From Mariniblastus sp964414815 (GTDB taxonomy: Bacteria; Planctomycetota; Planctomycetia; Pirellulales; Pirellulaceae), in assembly GCA_964414815.1 (NCBI GenBank), contig CAYPXY010000004.1, forward strand, positions 1 through 64,000: a DNA stretch of 64,000 nt, read 5' to 3'. Positions 36,327 to 44,465 of the stretch are shown here, piece by piece (within the stretch, counting starts at the first letter, position 1; each line of letters opens with the position of its first letter). The position numbers and the translations under genes are program-made. The notes below the pieces were generated by a model that saw only the letters and a list, made by a program, of their open reading frames with translations, had not been told where the DNA came from and made no database searches.

Positions 36327-37491
36327 CAATCATTCCACTACGCGAGTCGATCCGCGAGTCGTTGAAGCGATGCTGCCGACGTTCGATGTCCACTATGCGA
36401 ACGCAGGCAGTATTACTCACGAGATGGGCATTGAAGCCGCTCATTTGGTTCAAGATGCGGCGGACACCATCGGCAACGCGATCGGAGCCTTGCCGCGCGA
36501 GTTGGTTTTTACCAGCGGCGCAACCGAAAGCAACAACCTGGCGATTTTTGGATACTGTCTTCGTCGGTTTACTTCCGGGCACATTATCAGTGTGGCGACC
36601 GAACACAAGGCCATCATCGATCCGTTGAAAAAGCTGGAACGCAGCGGTTTCGAGGTCACGTATCTGCCTGTCAAAAACCACTTGGACCCGAACACCGCTG
36701 AGCAAGGTTTGATCGACCTGAATCAGTTTGAAGACGCGATTCGTGAGAACACGATTTTCGCAACCGTGATGTTGGCCAACAACGAAATCGGTGTGATTCA
36801 GCCGATCGCCCTGATCGCCGAGATTTGCCAGAAGCGTGGAATTGTCCTGCACAGCGATGCCACTCAGGCGGTGGGACAGATCGCGGTCGATGTTGATGCT
36901 CTGGGAGTGGATTTGCTCAGTTTTTCGGCTCACAAGTTTTACGGGCCGAAGGGGATCGGTGGTCTTTATGTCCGCCAGCGCGGCCGGCGGATTCGCCTGG
37001 TCAGCCTGATCGATGGCGGAGGCCAACAACACGGTTTGCGAAGCGGTACGTTGAACGTACCCGGCATCGTGGGAATGGCCAAAGCACTTGAGATTGCGAT
37101 TCAGGAAATCAACCGCGGTTCACTGGCGGTACGTGGGACGTTGCGGGATCGGTTGTATGATGGACTGTGCCGCGTGTTTGGCGAACTGCCGATTAACGGT
37201 GTTGATTGGCGTGCGTCTGCCCCACTGCGACGCCTTCCGGGGAACTTGAATTGTCAATTCCCCGGTTATGAGGGACAATCGTTGATGCTGGGCGCGCCAG
37301 ATCTGGCAGTGTCCAGCGGCAGCGCCTGTACTGCGGCCAATCCCGAGCCAAGCCACGTCTTGCAGGCGCTGGGTCTGACGGTCGAGCAAGCACGCTCCAG
37401 TATCCGGTTTGGTATCGGACGCTTTAATAGCGAGGAAGAAATCGATCGGGCAGTACAGATGTTGTCCGACGCCACGAAGAAAATTGCCTGA
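36307..37491 (+). CDS. Cysteine desulfurase (IscS/NifS type)
   Basis: A 395-residue PLP enzyme that takes sulfur from cysteine for Fe-S clusters and thiolation. His100 (ATEHKAI) and the PLP Lys210 (SFSAHKFYGPKGIG) are present, and the catalytic Cys341 lies in the flexible loop SSGSACTAANPEPSHVL, the arrangement of group I enzymes. The ATG at 36307 starts MMPIYLDNHSTTRVD, the normal N terminus. It is 86 bases upstream of the IscA-type gene. No IscU-like scaffold gene is found here. Confidence 0.94.
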   Translation: MMPIYLDNHSTTRVDPRVVEAMLPTFDVHYANAGSITHEMGIEAAHLVQDAADTIGNAIGALPRELVFTSGATESNNLAIFGYCLRRFTSGHIISVATEHKAIIDPLKKLERSGFEVTYLPVKNHLDPNTAEQGLIDLNQFEDAIRENTIFATVMLANNEIGVIQPIALIAEICQKRGIVLHSDATQAVGQIAVDVDALGVDLLSFSAHKFYGPKGIGGLYVRQRGRRIRLVSLIDGGGQQHGLRSGTLNVPGIVGMAKALEIAIQEINRGSLAVRGTLRDRLYDGLCRVFGELPINGVDWRASAPLRRLPGNLNCQFPGYEGQSLMLGAPDLAVSSGSACTAANPEPSHVLQALGLTVEQARSSIRFGIGRFNSEEEIDRAVQMLSDATKKIA

Positions 37492-37577
37492 TATTCAAAT
37501 TGATTCTGGTCTGGGATTGGGCTATAATTCATCCGCAAATCATCAGAAAACCAAATTTCCTGTTCTGGAGAACTAAA

Positions 37578-37925
37578 ATGAGCGTCAACGTAACGAGCGT
37601 CAACGTAACCGAAAAAGCTGCCAAAGAAGTCCAGCGTTTTATTTCCGAAGGTGACTACGGCGATGATGCCGTTCTGCGAATCGGTGTCACCGGCGGCGGT
37701 TGCAGCGGGCTTAACTACAGCCTCAATATCGCCACCGATTACGACGAAATGAACGATTTCAAAACGGAGCAACACGGCGTACAAGTCGTGGTCGATCGAA
37801 AAAGTGCTTTGTTCCTTGAAGGAACGACCGTGGATTACTACGAAGGACTGGATCAGCGAGGATTCCACTTCTCCAATCCCAACGCAAAACGAACCTGCGG
37901 CTGCGGTAATTCGTTCAGCACCTAA
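37578..37925 (+). CDS. Iron-sulfur cluster assembly protein (IscA/ErpA/HesB family)
   Basis: A 115-residue A-type carrier. The three cluster-ligand cysteines are Cys42 (GGGCSGLNY), Cys107 and Cys109 (RTCGCG). GGAG lies ten bases before the ATG. The N-terminal 8 residues repeat (SVNVTSVNV), reflecting a short direct repeat in the DNA. A strong terminator follows. It probably receives clusters built with sulfur from the neighbouring desulfurase. Confidence 0.92.
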   Translation: MSVNVTSVNVTEKAAKEVQRFISEGDYGDDAVLRIGVTGGGCSGLNYSLNIATDYDEMNDFKTEQHGVQVVVDRKSALFLEGTTVDYYEGLDQRGFHFSNPNAKRTCGCGNSFST

Positions 37926-37953
37926 GTAGCTTGTGCTTGTCAGAAAAATAATA

Positions 37954-37987
37954 AAAATGCGGCCCAAAAGCGGGTCGCATTTTTTTT
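37954..37987 (+). terminator. Intrinsic terminator of the Fe-S operon
   Basis: A 12 bp stem (AAAATGCGGCCC / GGGTCGCATTTT, one G-T wobble) with a six-base loop followed by further T residues, 28 bases after the IscA-type stop. Confidence 0.92.
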
Positions 37988-38000
37988 GTAACTGATCACA

Positions 38001-38268
38001 CCAAGTCAACTGTTTAGCCGCAAGCCGGAGCCGACTGCAACTGGTTTGCAGCAACTTTGCGTAGTCGTTGAACCAATTGTATGATGCCAGAAGATCGATA
38101 GGCGGTCGGCGCAGGCGCGACGGCAGGTGCAGCCTCCGCAATCAGCCTGTCTCCCAATAAAATTCCTGCAACTCCAGTACCCCACGCGCCTTTGGGGGTT
38201 GCTGATGAAGGGATTTCGGCATTGCAGTATGTTTTTGGCAGCAACCCCCGACGGCTTGTGGCTTAACG
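38001..38268 (-). repeat. Inverted-repeat element, copy B (intact)
   Basis: Intact copy of the roughly 255 bp element, inverted relative to copy A. Its ends are TGTTTAGCCGCAAGCCG (38011) and, on the other side, CGGCTTGTGGCTTAACG (38252-38268). It lies between the Fe-S terminator and the FKBP gene end. It can be read as a short leftward frame (38014-38244), but the same frame is not kept in copy A, so coding is unlikely. Confidence 0.85.
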
Positions 38269-38289
38269 AGCGCTTAAACAGTATTGCGT

Positions 38290-39003
38290 TTACTCGACAA
38301 TTCCCAGCAGTTCGATTTCGAAGATGAGTGTGCGATTGGGACCGATGCTTTCGGGGCCTTGTGCGCCGTAGGCCAGGTCGCTCGGAATCACCACTCGCCA
38401 TTTATCGCCCACGCTCATTGCTTGAAGAGCGGCAGAAAAACCTTTTACGACTCGGTTGACCGGGAACTCGGCTGGCGTTTTTCGTTGAACGCTTGAGTCG
38501 AACACCGTTCCATCGGGAAGGGTGCCATGATAGTGAATGCTGACGATATTGGTTTCAGCGGGCTTTTGACCGTTGCCTTCTTTTAGCACTTCGTACTGAA
38601 CGCCATTATCCAGTTTCTTCACGCCAGGTTTTTCAGCATTTTTCGCCAGATAAGCTTCTCCCTCGGCGCGATTGCTGTCCGCACGCTTCTTGATTCGGGT
38701 GAGGTAGTTTTGCTCCGCGAATTTTTGAAACGCGGTCATGATCGCTTCGACTTCCTCATCCGAAAAATCCAGCTTCGCACTCTGAAGTCCCTTGGTGAAC
38801 CCTTCGATTAGGGCTGCTTTGTCCATATCCACGTCGGCAGCAACCAGCTGTTTGGCCGTGTTGAACCCGATGATGAGGCTGGACTTTTTGATCAACTCCT
38901 GATCCAACTGTTGGTCCTGAGCTTGCGACCACGGAGCGACACTCAGGGTCGCAAAGACCAGACTAAGAACCAAGGTAAACGATTTTGTTTTGTGAAATAA
39001 CAT
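38290..39003 (-). CDS. Secreted FKBP-type peptidyl-prolyl isomerase
   Basis: A 237-residue periplasmic proline isomerase of the FkpA/Mip type. A signal peptide (FTLVLSLVFATLSVAPWSQA-QD) is followed by an N-terminal dimerisation domain with helices (residues about 30-120) and the FKBP domain (VSIHYHGTLPDGTVFDSSVQ, GDKWRVVIPSDLAYGAQGP, LIFEIELLGI). AAAGGAAA lies upstream of the ATG at 39003. It should aid folding of envelope proteins. Confidence 0.93.
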   Translation of the reverse strand: MLFHKTKSFTLVLSLVFATLSVAPWSQAQDQQLDQELIKKSSLIIGFNTAKQLVAADVDMDKAALIEGFTKGLQSAKLDFSDEEVEAIMTAFQKFAEQNYLTRIKKRADSNRAEGEAYLAKNAEKPGVKKLDNGVQYEVLKEGNGQKPAETNIVSIHYHGTLPDGTVFDSSVQRKTPAEFPVNRVVKGFSAALQAMSVGDKWRVVIPSDLAYGAQGPESIGPNRTLIFEIELLGIVE

Positions 39004-39150
39004 ACAGTAATTTCCTTTCGCCCGCCGCTCAAGGCGAGGCGTTTGATGTTGGATTGAAAACGGGAAGGATCGCCGAACATTAGCGATCCGAAGCAGAAAA
39101 TTGTATCGCAATGAATTGGCTCAAGCCATGCCAAAGGAGAAAACGGATTG

Positions 39151-40266
39151 CTATTTCTGGTTGACCCCAACACCATCGAGCAAATAGATCGCAAACGTTG
39201 CGAGCCAGTGCTCGCCCTCATAGTGTCCACTGAAAACATATTGGTAACCCATTTTTGCATGGGCCTCCGCCGAGTTGCGCAGCAAAGCTACTCGCGGATC
39301 GTCGGGTGGTAACGCGGAAGCAATGCCCTGCATACACCAAGCTCGCGATAGATTCAAACCGGCAAGATGGACGATATATCCGTCGGTAACATCGCTGACT
39401 TCACACGGGATGAACCGATTTCCACCATCGCCCTGTTTGAGTTTTGGCAAAAATCTATCAAACCACTGGCTAAACTCGTCCTGCGAGAGAACGCGTCGCA
39501 TCAAATCGGCTTCATTGAGCCCAGACGAAAAAAAATCTTGCCCGGACGGTTCGTACAACATCGGATAGTCGACGTCCGCCAAGTAATAATCCCTGGCTCG
39601 CTGGACGATCAGCTCTTCGAGCGAACGTTCGTTCATTTTTCTCGCGTAGTCCAGCGCATGGCCGAGAGCGAACCCCGTATCGGGATGAATACCGGTACGA
39701 ATCGGATACGTCAGTTTGGGAAGGTAATCGATCAATCGCTCGACCAATAGTCCCTCCAGATCACTCAGATGGGCACGCCACCGCCGAGCCTGCGGATCAT
39801 CCCAGCCGTCAAGCTCAATGACCAACCGCAGATACCAGGCCCAACCGTACGCTCGCTCGAACGCCTTGTTTTGTTCTTCTTGAAAATAGCGAAGCTCGCC
39901 ACGGAGATTTTCATCCGATAGCGTTTCCTCCAGCACTTCACGAATCTCATCGGCCACGGAACTGTTGGGATACATCTTCAACAACCGGACCAGCATCCAG
40001 TGTGCATGGACGGCGCTGTGCCAGTCAAAACACCCGTAAAACGCGGGATGCATCTCCTTGGGAGTTCGTACGGACGCCCGGTCGACAACCACATTGCTCG
40101 GCTTGTTGGGATACTCGGTGCGGATATTCTTGAGGGCAAGCTGAGCAAACGCGGCGACTTGGTCATCGGTCAAGCGATCACCGATTTTTGGCATGTCTTG
40201 AGCATGGGCATTCCATACGAAGGTCATTGATACAACAACGAACGGGATGAAGTTTCGATAGTGCAT
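39151..40266 (-). CDS. DUF2891 family secreted protein
   Basis: A 371-residue protein with a signal peptide (FIPFVVVSMTFVWNAHA-QD) matching the DUF2891 family. The recognised core is HPAFYGCFDWHSAVHAHWML near residues 73-92, then AYGWAWYLRLVIELD and the C-terminal SGHYEGEHWLATFAIYLL. The repeated helices with conserved His, Trp and Glu suggest an alpha/alpha barrel as in sugar-active enzymes, but no activity is established as far as I know. It is leftward and followed by the FKBP gene 147 bases on. Confidence 0.85.
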   Translation of the reverse strand: MHYRNFIPFVVVSMTFVWNAHAQDMPKIGDRLTDDQVAAFAQLALKNIRTEYPNKPSNVVVDRASVRTPKEMHPAFYGCFDWHSAVHAHWMLVRLLKMYPNSSVADEIREVLEETLSDENLRGELRYFQEEQNKAFERAYGWAWYLRLVIELDGWDDPQARRWRAHLSDLEGLLVERLIDYLPKLTYPIRTGIHPDTGFALGHALDYARKMNERSLEELIVQRARDYYLADVDYPMLYEPSGQDFFSSGLNEADLMRRVLSQDEFSQWFDRFLPKLKQGDGGNRFIPCEVSDVTDGYIVHLAGLNLSRAWCMQGIASALPPDDPRVALLRNSAEAHAKMGYQYVFSGHYEGEHWLATFAIYLLDGVGVNQK

Positions 40267-40338
40267 GACGGGAGTTTTCGGTTCGGGTTTTCAGGTCAAT
40301 GGAAATGCCAATGTACACTGAAAACGGAATACCAGAAA

Positions 40339-41001
40339 CTATCCTTCGTCGATCGCGCGTTCCAATTGGAGGATGTGCTTCCTCACCCCATCGAGATCGG
40401 GGTTGATTTTCAAAGCCAAGCGGAAACCTTCAAGGGCGGATTGAGGATCGTCAAGTTGCAGGCAGCAATGCCCCAGTCCCATCGCGGCCGGAAAATGAAA
40501 CCGATTGCAATTCAAGGTTTCCTTGCAATCTTCCACCGCATTTTCGAAGTCTCCCAATGCACAGTAGGAGATTGCACGCTGATTCCATGCCTCCGCCAAC
40601 TCCGGATTTCCTCGCAACAGCATCGTTGATACTTCGATGGCCTCCTCGAATTGATCGACATCGTTGAGTCGATACAATTTCCGGACGAGCGACTGTTCGG
40701 TGGGCGTACCTTGCCGAGGCCAAATATCGCGAATGCTGTGATCGGCCAGCATGCGAACTCCGCGATCATTGTCCAGCATCGCTCGGCCCATGGTTTCATT
40801 GCAGGAAAAATCACCCAAATACCCGAGTGCCAGAATCGAGGCGCGCCGGTTATTACGGTCACCGCACTGGAATAATCGTTCCAGCGTCGCGGTGGTATAA
40901 TACTGCGAAACGGATTGAATGAAGTTCGCCGATATTTCGTCGGCCAGATATTGCTGGTAATATTTCTCCAACAATGAGAATCGGATTTTGTTTTCCGACA
41001 T
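40339..41001 (-). CDS. HEAT/TPR repeat protein
   Basis: A 220-residue cytoplasmic protein. An N-terminal helical half contains a HEAT-like pair (NNRRASILALGYLGDFSCNE). The C-terminal half has about three TPR units (AEAWNQRAISYCALGDFENA, FPAAMGLGHCCLQLDDPQSA). There is no signal peptide with the ATG at 41001, which is preferred because GAGG lies upstream. It is likely a protein-binding adaptor. Partner unknown. Confidence 0.8.
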   Translation of the reverse strand: MSENKIRFSLLEKYYQQYLADEISANFIQSVSQYYTTATLERLFQCGDRNNRRASILALGYLGDFSCNETMGRAMLDNDRGVRMLADHSIRDIWPRQGTPTEQSLVRKLYRLNDVDQFEEAIEVSTMLLRGNPELAEAWNQRAISYCALGDFENAVEDCKETLNCNRFHFPAAMGLGHCCLQLDDPQSALEGFRLALKINPDLDGVRKHILQLERAIDEG

Positions 41002-41340
41002 GTTTTGACTGACCTCAAGATTACGAAAAAGGCGATGCCAGCCATACACAACTGGCGAACGGAGTGAACTCGCAATCCCTGAGTTTAATTGGCGACCCAT
41101 GGCCGGACAATCACTGAATTTACGAACGAAGCCATCAAAGGTTCATTTTGAGCCCGATTCTGAGCGAATGTTTCAAACCTTAACGTCTGTAACGATTGGG
41201 AAAGCAGAGTTCGGGATTCGGAGTTGGGGATTCGGGATTCGGGCTTGGGGGTTCGGGACTTGGGATTCGGGGCTTGGGCAAGGTAGTAGGGTGTGTGCAG
41301 CGGTCGCCGTGGCCCCTGCACCTCACAAGGAACTTTGAGA
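41002..41340. other. Intergenic region with heptamer array
   Basis: The 339-base divergent gap between the TPR protein and the STN-like protein. It contains the ten-unit heptamer array at 41209-41278. A short Shine-Dalgarno (AAGGAAC) precedes the ATG at 41341. No other signal was found. Confidence 0.6.
41209..41278 (+). repeat. Degenerate heptanucleotide array (10 units)
   Basis: Ten consecutive seven-base units, mostly ATTCGGG, GTTCGGG, CTTGGGG and close variants, in strict register. It sits 62 bases before the start of the STN-like gene. On the other strand it reads as a Pro/Ser/Arg/Asn repeat with no start context, so it is not a gene. Confidence 0.9.
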
Positions 41341-42546
41341 ATGCAGAAATCCCGTCATGAGGTGACCATCATCGAGCGACCGCGTAACACACCACTCGCA
41401 GGTTGGTGGGTTGTGATTGGTTTAATGGTCTTTGGATGGCCGCTTGTGGTTGTCAGCCAATCCGTTGACAACCAGTCCCCCATTGAGTGGCGAATGGGAG
41501 CGGATCTCGAACGGCACCTGGAACAGCCCGTTTCATTGACGTGGACCGATGCGCCCTTGCGGCAGCAATTGATCCGGTTTTCCCAGAAAGAACGGATCGC
41601 GGTCTTTATTGACCGGAGGATCGATCCGAATCAAGTGGTGACGATCATCCAAAGCGACTTGACCTTCGACCAGATTCTGTGGAATGTGGCCGATCAGATC
41701 GGACTGGGCGTCTGCCGACTGGGGAACCTGTTCTACATCGGGCCGCCCGAACACACTTCGCAATTGGCGGTACATTGGCAGCAAATGAAATCCGACTCTT
41801 CACGGCTGAAAGCGAAATCAAAAACGGATTGGTCGAAAGCTATGCCGGTGAAATGGCCTGTCGCAACCGCACCGGGAAACGAGCTGCAACGACTCTCCCG
41901 GGAGAACCAGTTTCGGATCACTCGTTCGGAAGCCATTCAGATCGGCACATCCGAAACCGATTTGCCGCACGACCAATGGCAGGCTCTCGATCTACCGAAA
42001 CTACCGATCGACGAACAAGTCGCTTTGCTGGTGGTCGGATTCGGGTTGTGGTTCGAGTGGAATGATTCGGGCGATCAAATTGAAATCGTGCCGTTTGCCG
42101 CAATGGATCGAGGAGAACGGATCTGGAATTTGCCCAGCCGAAACAACCTTCGGGACGTCGGCAAGGACATCGTGCCCGAGTTGCGACGCGCCTTTTCGGA
42201 TTGCAAGTTTACGCTCAGCGGCAGAAAGTTGACGGGAACGGGCTCACCCGATCAACTCGCCCAGGTCGAGCGAAAATTGGTTCAAGCAAAGTCCGTCGGT
42301 AAAAGTTCGTCGAATACAAAAACGTATTCGTTGGAGACACGAGCGACCCGAAAGCAAATCCTGACCGCGATTACGGATCAAAGCCAATTGCAACTGGTGG
42401 CCGGATCGAATTTAAACGAGCGACTGGAAGAATGGATCGATTTGTCCGTCAAAGACGTTTCGCTGCAACAGCTCATTGCTGAAACCTTGAAAGGTACGTC
42501 CATTCGGTTCGAAATCGTAAACGGAAGACTGGTTTTGTCAGAGTAA
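41341..42546 (+). CDS. Secreted or membrane protein with STN-like domain
   Basis: A 402-residue protein with an N-terminal membrane segment (WWVVIGLMVFGWPLVVVSQS). Residues about 60-150 resemble the short N-terminal domain of secretins and TonB-type proteins (PVSLTWTDAPLRQQLIRFSQ, then IDPNQVVTIIQSDLTFDQIL). A second copy of this pattern appears near the C terminus (RATRKQILTAITDQSQLQLV). No secretin pore or TonB barrel follows. The protein may be a binding adaptor of the envelope. It converges on the DUF1559 gene with a 1-base gap. Confidence 0.7.
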   Translation: MQKSRHEVTIIERPRNTPLAGWWVVIGLMVFGWPLVVVSQSVDNQSPIEWRMGADLERHLEQPVSLTWTDAPLRQQLIRFSQKERIAVFIDRRIDPNQVVTIIQSDLTFDQILWNVADQIGLGVCRLGNLFYIGPPEHTSQLAVHWQQMKSDSSRLKAKSKTDWSKAMPVKWPVATAPGNELQRLSRENQFRITRSEAIQIGTSETDLPHDQWQALDLPKLPIDEQVALLVVGFGLWFEWNDSGDQIEIVPFAAMDRGERIWNLPSRNNLRDVGKDIVPELRRAFSDCKFTLSGRKLTGTGSPDQLAQVERKLVQAKSVGKSSSNTKTYSLETRATRKQILTAITDQSQLQLVAGSNLNERLEEWIDLSVKDVSLQQLIAETLKGTSIRFEIVNGRLVLSE

Positions 42547-42547
42547 T

Positions 42548-43432
42548 TCATTCCACGGGTTCACCGCCGTTGCGAGTCGCCAATGCGCTCAACGTCTCCC
42601 GGTCAATGGAATAGGGCACAAAATGGATCGAAGCATCGGCGCGGGCAAAATTCGTGCCTTCGGAATGGAAGCTCCAGTGATGAGTAAAGGCAAATTTGCC
42701 TCCTCGGTCATCCGGGCCATAGCCAAACTCATCAGGAGCATCATCTGGGAGGTCGCCCCATCCGGAAATGTAAGACTTGGTTTCATAGACTCCGATGGAA
42801 GCTCCAAGAACATTCTGAGTTCCCAGCCAGGAACCGTATCCTTCCCCGACTTCGTTAGGAGGGCGTTCACCGAACATCAACGTATTGGAAAGCCCGTCAG
42901 TGACTTCACTGAAGGCGATTCCCTTGGCGGTCAATTTTGAAAACGGGAACAGTCCGCTATCATCCTCCATGCTGACTCCCGCCACACCGCAGTAGTCTGT
43001 ATAGGCGAAAAGATAGCCTAGATACGACTTGACGATGGTGCCGATTTCAGGATTGTCGGGACACTGCAGCGTCGGAATCGTCGTCGTTCGTTCCGGCACC
43101 ATATGAAAAACGTGAATGCCGGATGCAGCTTTTTGGTCGATCGCCTGCCTGAGCGCGTTCTGTTCTATGTAAGGCAAGGTTTCGGTTTGCCAATAAAAAA
43201 ATCCGTTCCTGGACGTCGTACCCGAGGTGGAAGGCAACTTGCGATGGGTTCCCACGTAATTGGTAAGTGCCAATGCAACCTGACGGGCATTGTTTTGGCA
43301 GGTGGCTCGTCGTGCGGTGGAACGTACCATCTGGACTGCTGGAATCATCATCGCAATCAGCAGACTGAGGATGCCAATGGTGACCAGCAGTTCCACCAAC
43401 GAAAATCCATCCCGCTGATTTCGATCATTCAT
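42548..43432 (-). CDS. DUF1559 prepilin-like protein
   Basis: A 294-residue secreted protein with a type IV pilin-like N terminus (DGFSLVELLVTIGILSLLIA), cleaved by a prepilin peptidase before Phe, followed by the DUF1559 core (CQNNARQVALALTNYVGTHR, and the C-terminal GTNFARADASIHFV). The family is expanded in planctomycetes. Its ATG overlaps the preceding stop codon (ATGA), so it is translated with the gene upstream. Confidence 0.92.
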   Translation of the reverse strand: MNDRNQRDGFSLVELLVTIGILSLLIAMMIPAVQMVRSTARRATCQNNARQVALALTNYVGTHRKLPSTSGTTSRNGFFYWQTETLPYIEQNALRQAIDQKAASGIHVFHMVPERTTTIPTLQCPDNPEIGTIVKSYLGYLFAYTDYCGVAGVSMEDDSGLFPFSKLTAKGIAFSEVTDGLSNTLMFGERPPNEVGEGYGSWLGTQNVLGASIGVYETKSYISGWGDLPDDAPDEFGYGPDDRGGKFAFTHHWSFHSEGTNFARADASIHFVPYSIDRETLSALATRNGGEPVE

Positions 43433-44394
43433 TGTCTTTGCCTCGTTCGTACCCAGAACATATAAATCAACACCAACAGGCTTACGGCGCCCATCGCCGA
43501 CGCGATCCACACCAGGCGATTGGACTTCCTTCCGAAATCAGCCACAGGCCCCATGTCTGGTTCGGGAAGACCATAATATTCCAGATAGCACTGGGTCGTA
43601 TCCAGTGTTACCTCGGGTTCAATCGTTATTCGGCTCATACCTTCCTTCGGAGCATCCCAGGACATCGTCTCCCCTTCCGCCAAATTATATCCATAGACTT
43701 TCGTGGGCAGCCAAAATCCTCCCACTTCAATAAACTCCCGGTACATAAAGACTTCATCCTGCCGTCCTTCTCGTTTGGAAACACGGGTATCCGGCAGTGG
43801 CAGATAACGTTCGTCAAAACGAAGTTGGATGGATTCGATTCCTTCAAATTTTGTTTCCATCACCAAGTCCACGAAGTGATACCCGTTTTCATACGAATAG
43901 TCTTCGATTTGCAACTCCCCCGTTTTCAAAAACTCAAATATATAAGCTCGGTAGTTGTTGTGAATCATGGAGCTCAAATTGAAATTTGAATCCATCACGG
44001 TGTCTACAGGGATTTCCGAAGTAGGCTGAAACCAAATAAGATTGGGGCTGCTTTTTTCTAGCTCAATATTGGCGCTATATTTTGGGTTGAGGACAATGAC
44101 GCTGTTGAGTTGCTTTCCATCACGGTAACTACGACGCAACGAATAGGCTTCACGATACCAACGCTCGCTCGCGAGCGCGCCATTAAACCGCGAGCTGTAG
44201 AGGGACACCTTCCCGCAAACGTTCGGCGCCTTTCTGATAGCTCGCTCCCATTCTTTGAGCATGGATGAAGACAGAAATTGCTTCCCGGCCTTGATTCGAG
44301 CGTTCTTCTCCTCAATTAGTACTTGGCCCCACACTAGAGAACCCCAACATCCCCAAATCAGATTTACCACTATCAAACTTTTCAACTTTGTCAT
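43429..44394 (-). CDS. Membrane-anchored extracytoplasmic protein, unknown
   Basis: A 321-residue protein with a signal peptide (LKSLIVVNLIWGCWGSLVWG) and a C-terminal transmembrane helix (RLVWIASAMGAVSLLVLIYMF) followed by a short basic tail. The domain between is beta rich with many aromatic residues. I do not recognise the family. It is the middle gene of a leftward unit: the 440-residue protein upstream ends 71 bases before its start, and the DUF1559 gene overlaps its stop. The shared operon suggests an envelope-localised role. Confidence 0.7.
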   Translation of the reverse strand: MTKLKSLIVVNLIWGCWGSLVWGQVLIEEKNARIKAGKQFLSSSMLKEWERAIRKAPNVCGKVSLYSSRFNGALASERWYREAYSLRRSYRDGKQLNSVIVLNPKYSANIELEKSSPNLIWFQPTSEIPVDTVMDSNFNLSSMIHNNYRAYIFEFLKTGELQIEDYSYENGYHFVDLVMETKFEGIESIQLRFDERYLPLPDTRVSKREGRQDEVFMYREFIEVGGFWLPTKVYGYNLAEGETMSWDAPKEGMSRITIEPEVTLDTTQCYLEYYGLPEPDMGPVADFGRKSNRLVWIASAMGAVSLLVLIYMFWVRTRQRQ

Positions 44395-44465
44395 CGTACT
44401 GCAATGGTTGGATGGACTAAATTTTCCGGTGCGATGTACCATTGAGAACCATGTCTTTGCATTGG

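Noticed and set aside
37266..38141. 291-codon open frame on the minus strand
   Set aside because: It spans the IscA gene, its terminator and repeat copy B, so it cannot be a single real gene.
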